Shown here piece after piece: positions 60,872 through 64,000 of a stretch of DNA of 64,000 nt. The notes under the pieces were generated by a model. That model did not search any database. It was not told where the DNA came from and saw only the letters and a program-made list of their open reading frames with translations. Numbering within the stretch: the first letter of the stretch is position 1; each line of letters starts with the position of its first letter. This DNA is from JAVBTR01 sp031556065 (lineage in GTDB: Bacteria > Bacillota > Clostridia > Christensenellales > Aristaeellaceae): the NCBI GenBank assembly GCA_031556065.1, contig JAVBTR010000066.1, forward strand, positions 28,777 to 92,776. The letters are read 5' to 3'. Made by a program: the position numbers and the translations under genes.

Positions 60872-63466
60872 CTATTTCCTTTCATTCACTTCGATGTGAT
60901 AACTGCCCGATTTGGCAGGTATGCTGCATATATGCCCTGTAGGAGTTTTCGACCAGGTTGCGCCGCAGTATGCTGCTTCCTGTCCATTCACGGTAACTTT
61001 CTGATTCGCCTCCACCGCAATTTCTATGTCGCCAGTCACATTGAATGGAAGCTGGATGTGATAGACAATACCACTACTCGTATACTCCCAATTGCTTTGG
61101 ATACACCCTGCTGCAGAATCATACCGAATCTTTGCCCATTCCATACGTTCATCCGGTTGAGGCACAATCCGCACTGTTCTAAAGCCCACAGATGTCTCAC
61201 GGATACCGCCCATGTTTCGATACATCCATTCGGCAATGGAACCGTAGGCATAATGATTCAAAGAGTTCATTCCTTCCGGATTCATATGTCCATCCGGTAA
61301 CACAGAGTCCCATTTCTCCCATATGGTGGTAGCACCCAGATTGACGCAATGCAACCAACTGGGCATGTTTTCATTCAATAGTAGCTTATATGCCATTTTG
61401 TTGTAACCGTAGTCTGACAGCATGCGGCATAACAAGGGGGTCCCTACAAAACCCGTTTTCAGATAACCCCCGTCTTTTTCCAGTTTGTTATTAAAATCAG
61501 CGGCAACTCTTGCTTGCTGTTCTTTCGGTGCAATATGGCAATGCAGCGCTAGTGCATAAGCGGTCTGGTTGCTCAAAGCCAATCTGCCTGTGGGTGTAAA
61601 ATATTCTCGATAAATAGCTGAGCGAATCTTTTCTGTACGCTCCTCATAGATTTCTGCTTCATCCAATCCCAGCGTCCGCGCCGCCATTCCAACAATTTCC
61701 GTGCTAATTAAGTAGTAGCACGAACTGATGTAGGGAATTTCTGTTCCGCCAGTCGGGAAATGCGGATTCTCGCCGTCCATAGCCAACCAATCCCCGAAAT
61801 GGAAGCCCGTTGTCCAAAGAAAAGAACCTCCGGATGCAATATCCTGCTGATAAATATAATCTGCCCAGGACTTCATGCCCTCATATGCTTCTTCCAAAAT
61901 GCCCTTGTCGCCGGTTTGGCTGTATACCGTCCAGGGAATAATTGTTGCCGCATCTGCCCATGCACATGCGCCGCCCCCCTCAAGCCCAGCCATAGGCACC
62001 ACCATAGGTGTCATCCCGGACAGTTTGCGTTGCTCCAGCTTCATATCATGGCAATACTTCTTCATAAAAGCGTATGTGTCCATGTTATACGCGGCCGTTG
62101 CGCAGTACAACTGGGCATCGCCCGTCCATCCCATCCGTTCGTCCCGCTGTGGACAGTCTGTCGGCACATCCACAAAATTTCCCTTCTGACCCCATATAAC
62201 ATTTTCAAACAGCCGATTTACCTTGGAATCGGATGTTTCAATCCACCCTGTGCGGGTCATATCAGAGTACAGCACCCTCCCAGTAAAATCATTGATATCA
62301 ATATGTTCCCATCCAATCAGTTTTGCGTATCGGAAGCCATAAAACGTAAAATGCGGACGGACTTCCTTGACCGTACCATCACTGACATATACAAACTCCT
62401 GCTTTGCGACACGCAAGTTTTTATTATAGAAATTTCCATCCTGCAAGATTTCGCCATGCTGGATGACTAGCTTTGCTCCCTTTGGCGCACGATTGATAAA
62501 TGTAAGCCACCCTACCATGTTCTGCCCCATATCCAAAACAGTTTCGCCTGCTGGTGTATGGATAAGTGCCACAGGTTTTATTGTTTCTTTTTCAATAATA
62601 GGAAGACTCAGCCGTGGCATCAACTTTTCACGGTCAATTTCTTCTAAGGCCGTTTCTAGGGTCTGCAAATCTTTGTTTTGCTCGTCTATGATTTCACCAT
62701 CATATAAATCGGAAAAACGAATGATTGAGGTGCTAATTGCCCAATCTTTCTGTGTGGAAACAACTTCTTGCCTTCCATTTTCATATGTCAGCACCAGATC
62801 GCAGGCAAAGCATTGATGCTCACCGTAAATATGCTTTTTCCCACCTTCGAACCCGAATCTGCCCGCATATAATCCGTCGCCGGTAAGAGCATGGATCGTA
62901 TTATCTCCACACCTTAAATCTTTCAGCACGTCAAATGTTTGCACTTGGATCCATTGGTCATAAGCATTCAACCCGGGACATAGATACTCATTTCCCACTT
63001 TATTTTCATTTAGGTATGCTTCATAAAATCCCAAACCGCAAGCATAAAGCCTTGCGCAGACGGGGAGGGACTGTAACTCAAAATGCTTTTCATATCGAAG
63101 AGACACACCGGCTTCTGGTTGTTTTGCCGTAATAAACGAGCCCGTCATTTTTTCTTTTCCGGTTTCAAACCAAGCTGCATCGCTGCACGCTTCCTCGCCT
63201 GCATCAGTTTTGATATAAACATGCCAGTAATAACGAGTCTGTTCGCTTAACAAAATAGGGATTTCTGTTCCGAGCGAATCCAGCCCATCGCACCAGCCAG
63301 AGTCATACAATGGCTGCGCAAAGTAAGCATCCATTGCCACCTCTAATCTCGCTTCCTTCTGGCTAGTGCCCCTCGCGTTTTCGACTTTCCAAGACGCACG
63401 TGCTTTGTCCAGGGTAAATCCCAACGGATTGAGAAGATGGTTTATTCTCAAATCAATAATCTGCAC
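60872..63466 (-). CDS. GH78 alpha-L-rhamnosidase, second copy
   Basis: 864 residues. Start at GTG 63466 (VQIIDLRINHLLNPLGF), three bases after the stop of the upstream gene and behind GAGGAATGAAAA. The domains are the same as in the downstream rhamnosidase: ARLYACGLGFYEAYLNENKV, catalytic DCPQRDERMGWTGDAQ, GFHFGDWLAMDG and MNPEGMNSLNHYAYGS. The catalytic motif is the canonical form (QRDER), while the other copy has QRSEK. It is ~65 residues shorter, mainly at the C-terminus. Two rhamnosidases together suggest a branched or doubly rhamnosylated substrate. Confidence 0.93.
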   Translation of the reverse strand: MQIIDLRINHLLNPLGFTLDKARASWKVENARGTSQKEARLEVAMDAYFAQPLYDSGWCDGLDSLGTEIPILLSEQTRYYWHVYIKTDAGEEACSDAAWFETGKEKMTGSFITAKQPEAGVSLRYEKHFELQSLPVCARLYACGLGFYEAYLNENKVGNEYLCPGLNAYDQWIQVQTFDVLKDLRCGDNTIHALTGDGLYAGRFGFEGGKKHIYGEHQCFACDLVLTYENGRQEVVSTQKDWAISTSIIRFSDLYDGEIIDEQNKDLQTLETALEEIDREKLMPRLSLPIIEKETIKPVALIHTPAGETVLDMGQNMVGWLTFINRAPKGAKLVIQHGEILQDGNFYNKNLRVAKQEFVYVSDGTVKEVRPHFTFYGFRYAKLIGWEHIDINDFTGRVLYSDMTRTGWIETSDSKVNRLFENVIWGQKGNFVDVPTDCPQRDERMGWTGDAQLYCATAAYNMDTYAFMKKYCHDMKLEQRKLSGMTPMVVPMAGLEGGGACAWADAATIIPWTVYSQTGDKGILEEAYEGMKSWADYIYQQDIASGGSFLWTTGFHFGDWLAMDGENPHFPTGGTEIPYISSCYYLISTEIVGMAARTLGLDEAEIYEERTEKIRSAIYREYFTPTGRLALSNQTAYALALHCHIAPKEQQARVAADFNNKLEKDGGYLKTGFVGTPLLCRMLSDYGYNKMAYKLLLNENMPSWLHCVNLGATTIWEKWDSVLPDGHMNPEGMNSLNHYAYGSIAEWMYRNMGGIRETSVGFRTVRIVPQPDERMEWAKIRYDSAAGCIQSNWEYTSSGIVYHIQLPFNVTGDIEIAVEANQKVTVNGQEAAYCGATWSKTPTGHICSIPAKSGSYHIEVNERK

Positions 63467-63469
63467 TTT

Positions 63470-64000
63470 TCATTCCTCAGCTTTCTTATTATCTAAATAA
63501 AACGTTTCCTTTGAGTAAAGGTCTTTCCCCATTACACATATATCCAGACGCCTTTCCTTAACTAAAACGGCTGCCAGGCTGCGGCCATAATATGTTGGGT
63601 ATCTGCCTTCTAAAAAAGAATTTTCACTTTGAGGATCTGCGCTACCAAAAGCAAACAATTCACCTCCCGTTACAGATATGGTCAACACTTCGTCTGCGTT
63701 GCTTTCAATTTCTCCTCTGTCATCGCGAAGTGATATATCAAAAAAGATAACACTTCCAATGCCCAGTGACGTTTCAGGTTGAATGACAATTTTAATTTCA
63801 GAATCCGCAGATTTCAACACGCTTTCGCTATGTGAGTTGTCTGAAAAAAATGATACAGCTCGTAATTCACCAGGCTGATAAATAGCAGGAAAGACCGCTT
63901 TGCTGTTGATGACCTTTTTCCGTCCCATAGAAACATCATTGACAAACAGTTCCGTTTCCGGTGCCAGGGTATAGATTTCTATTTCCGTTTCTTTCCCCTC
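63470..64000 (-). CDS. C-terminal part of a GH2-family glycosidase, 5' end beyond window
   Basis: Open frame from the window edge (64000) to a stop at 63470, 176 codons visible. The segment TELFVNDVSMGRKKVINSKA is the typical DUF4982-like beta domain of GH2 enzymes (ELFVNG.SLG.K), followed by an Ig-like domain (DISLRDDRGEIESNADEVLT, then FAFGSADPQSENSFLEG). The catalytic domain is not in the window, so beta-galactosidase, beta-glucuronidase and related activities are all possible. It is the first visible gene of the rhamnosidase operon; its stop is three bases from the next start. Confidence 0.82.
   Translation of the reverse strand, partial: EGKETEIEIYTLAPETELFVNDVSMGRKKVINSKAVFPAIYQPGELRAVSFFSDNSHSESVLKSADSEIKIVIQPETSLGIGSVIFFDISLRDDRGEIESNADEVLTISVTGGELFAFGSADPQSENSFLEGRYPTYYGRSLAAVLVKERRLDICVMGKDLYSKETFYLDNKKAEE

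Overview
The window looks like the chromosome of an anaerobic, plant-polysaccharide-degrading Bacillota bacterium, probably class Clostridia. The evidence is YesM/YesN-type two-component systems, YteP/YtcP-type sugar permeases, strong AGGAGG ribosome binding sites, TTG and GTG starts, and Tn916-like integrase/excisionase modules. I cannot name the genus. By eye, bases 1-29800 are GC-richer than 30300-64000, and the NACHT-type ATPase near 30.4-31.2 kb is the most AT-rich stretch. There is no rRNA and no CRISPR array. One intact tRNA is present, tRNA-Thr(GGT).

Layout. (1) 1-9498: a sugar-uptake locus. Minus strand: binding protein, two permeases, an Abhydrolase_10-family hydrolase and a DUF5060/DUF4038 glycoside hydrolase cut by the window edge. 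Plus strand, divergent: histidine kinase and AraC-type response regulator. (2) 9499-10503: decayed DNA with a fragment of a second Abhydrolase_10 gene. (3) 10504-27271: a catabolic island that appears to be controlled by sigma-54. A minus-strand operon (beta-hydroxyacid dehydrogenase, IlvD/Edd-type dehydratase, acylating aldehyde dehydrogenase, 4-hydroxy-2-oxovalerate-type aldolase) diverges from a PrpR-like enhancer-binding protein. Next come a PdxA2-type dehydrogenase with its own rpoN, then a CUT1 importer with two GH31 enzymes. Three close matches to the -24/-12 promoter sit in front of the three transcription units. (4) 27336-29791: AraC regulator and a divergent GH4 enzyme. (5) 29886-39315: mobile-element debris and small accessory modules: an inverted-repeat element, a NACHT-type ATPase fused in frame to recombinase debris, an AAA/DUF4143 ATPase, an MNT/HEPN toxin-antitoxin pair, a frameshifted family A DNA polymerase, a response-regulator stub, a GH43 gene, tRNA-Thr next to a broken tRNA, and an integrase/excisionase/sigma-like module. 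(6) 39716-64000: a 24-kb block of minus-strand genes for plant cell wall breakdown: GH3, esterases, GH43, GH120 beta-xylosidase, two GH78 rhamnosidases, a GH2 tail, a two-component system, a GT1 glycosyltransferase and a sugar nucleotidyltransferase.

How it fits together. The extracytoplasmic binding proteins capture oligosaccharides. Permeases without local ATPases probably use a shared MsmX-type ATPase. Cytoplasmic GH31, GH43, GH78 and GH120 enzymes trim the imported sugars. In the sigma-54 island, a sugar acid could be dehydrated to a 2-keto-3-deoxy acid, cleaved by the aldolase to pyruvate plus an aldehyde, and the aldehyde converted to acyl-CoA. This pathway is inferred from the gene set.

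The most striking items are: the sigma-54 regulon carrying its own sigma factor; a solute-binding protein fused in frame to an N-terminally truncated GH3 enzyme at 43240-45855, in a locus with no permeases, which looks like the scar of a deletion; and an esterase whose catalytic serine has become phenylalanine.
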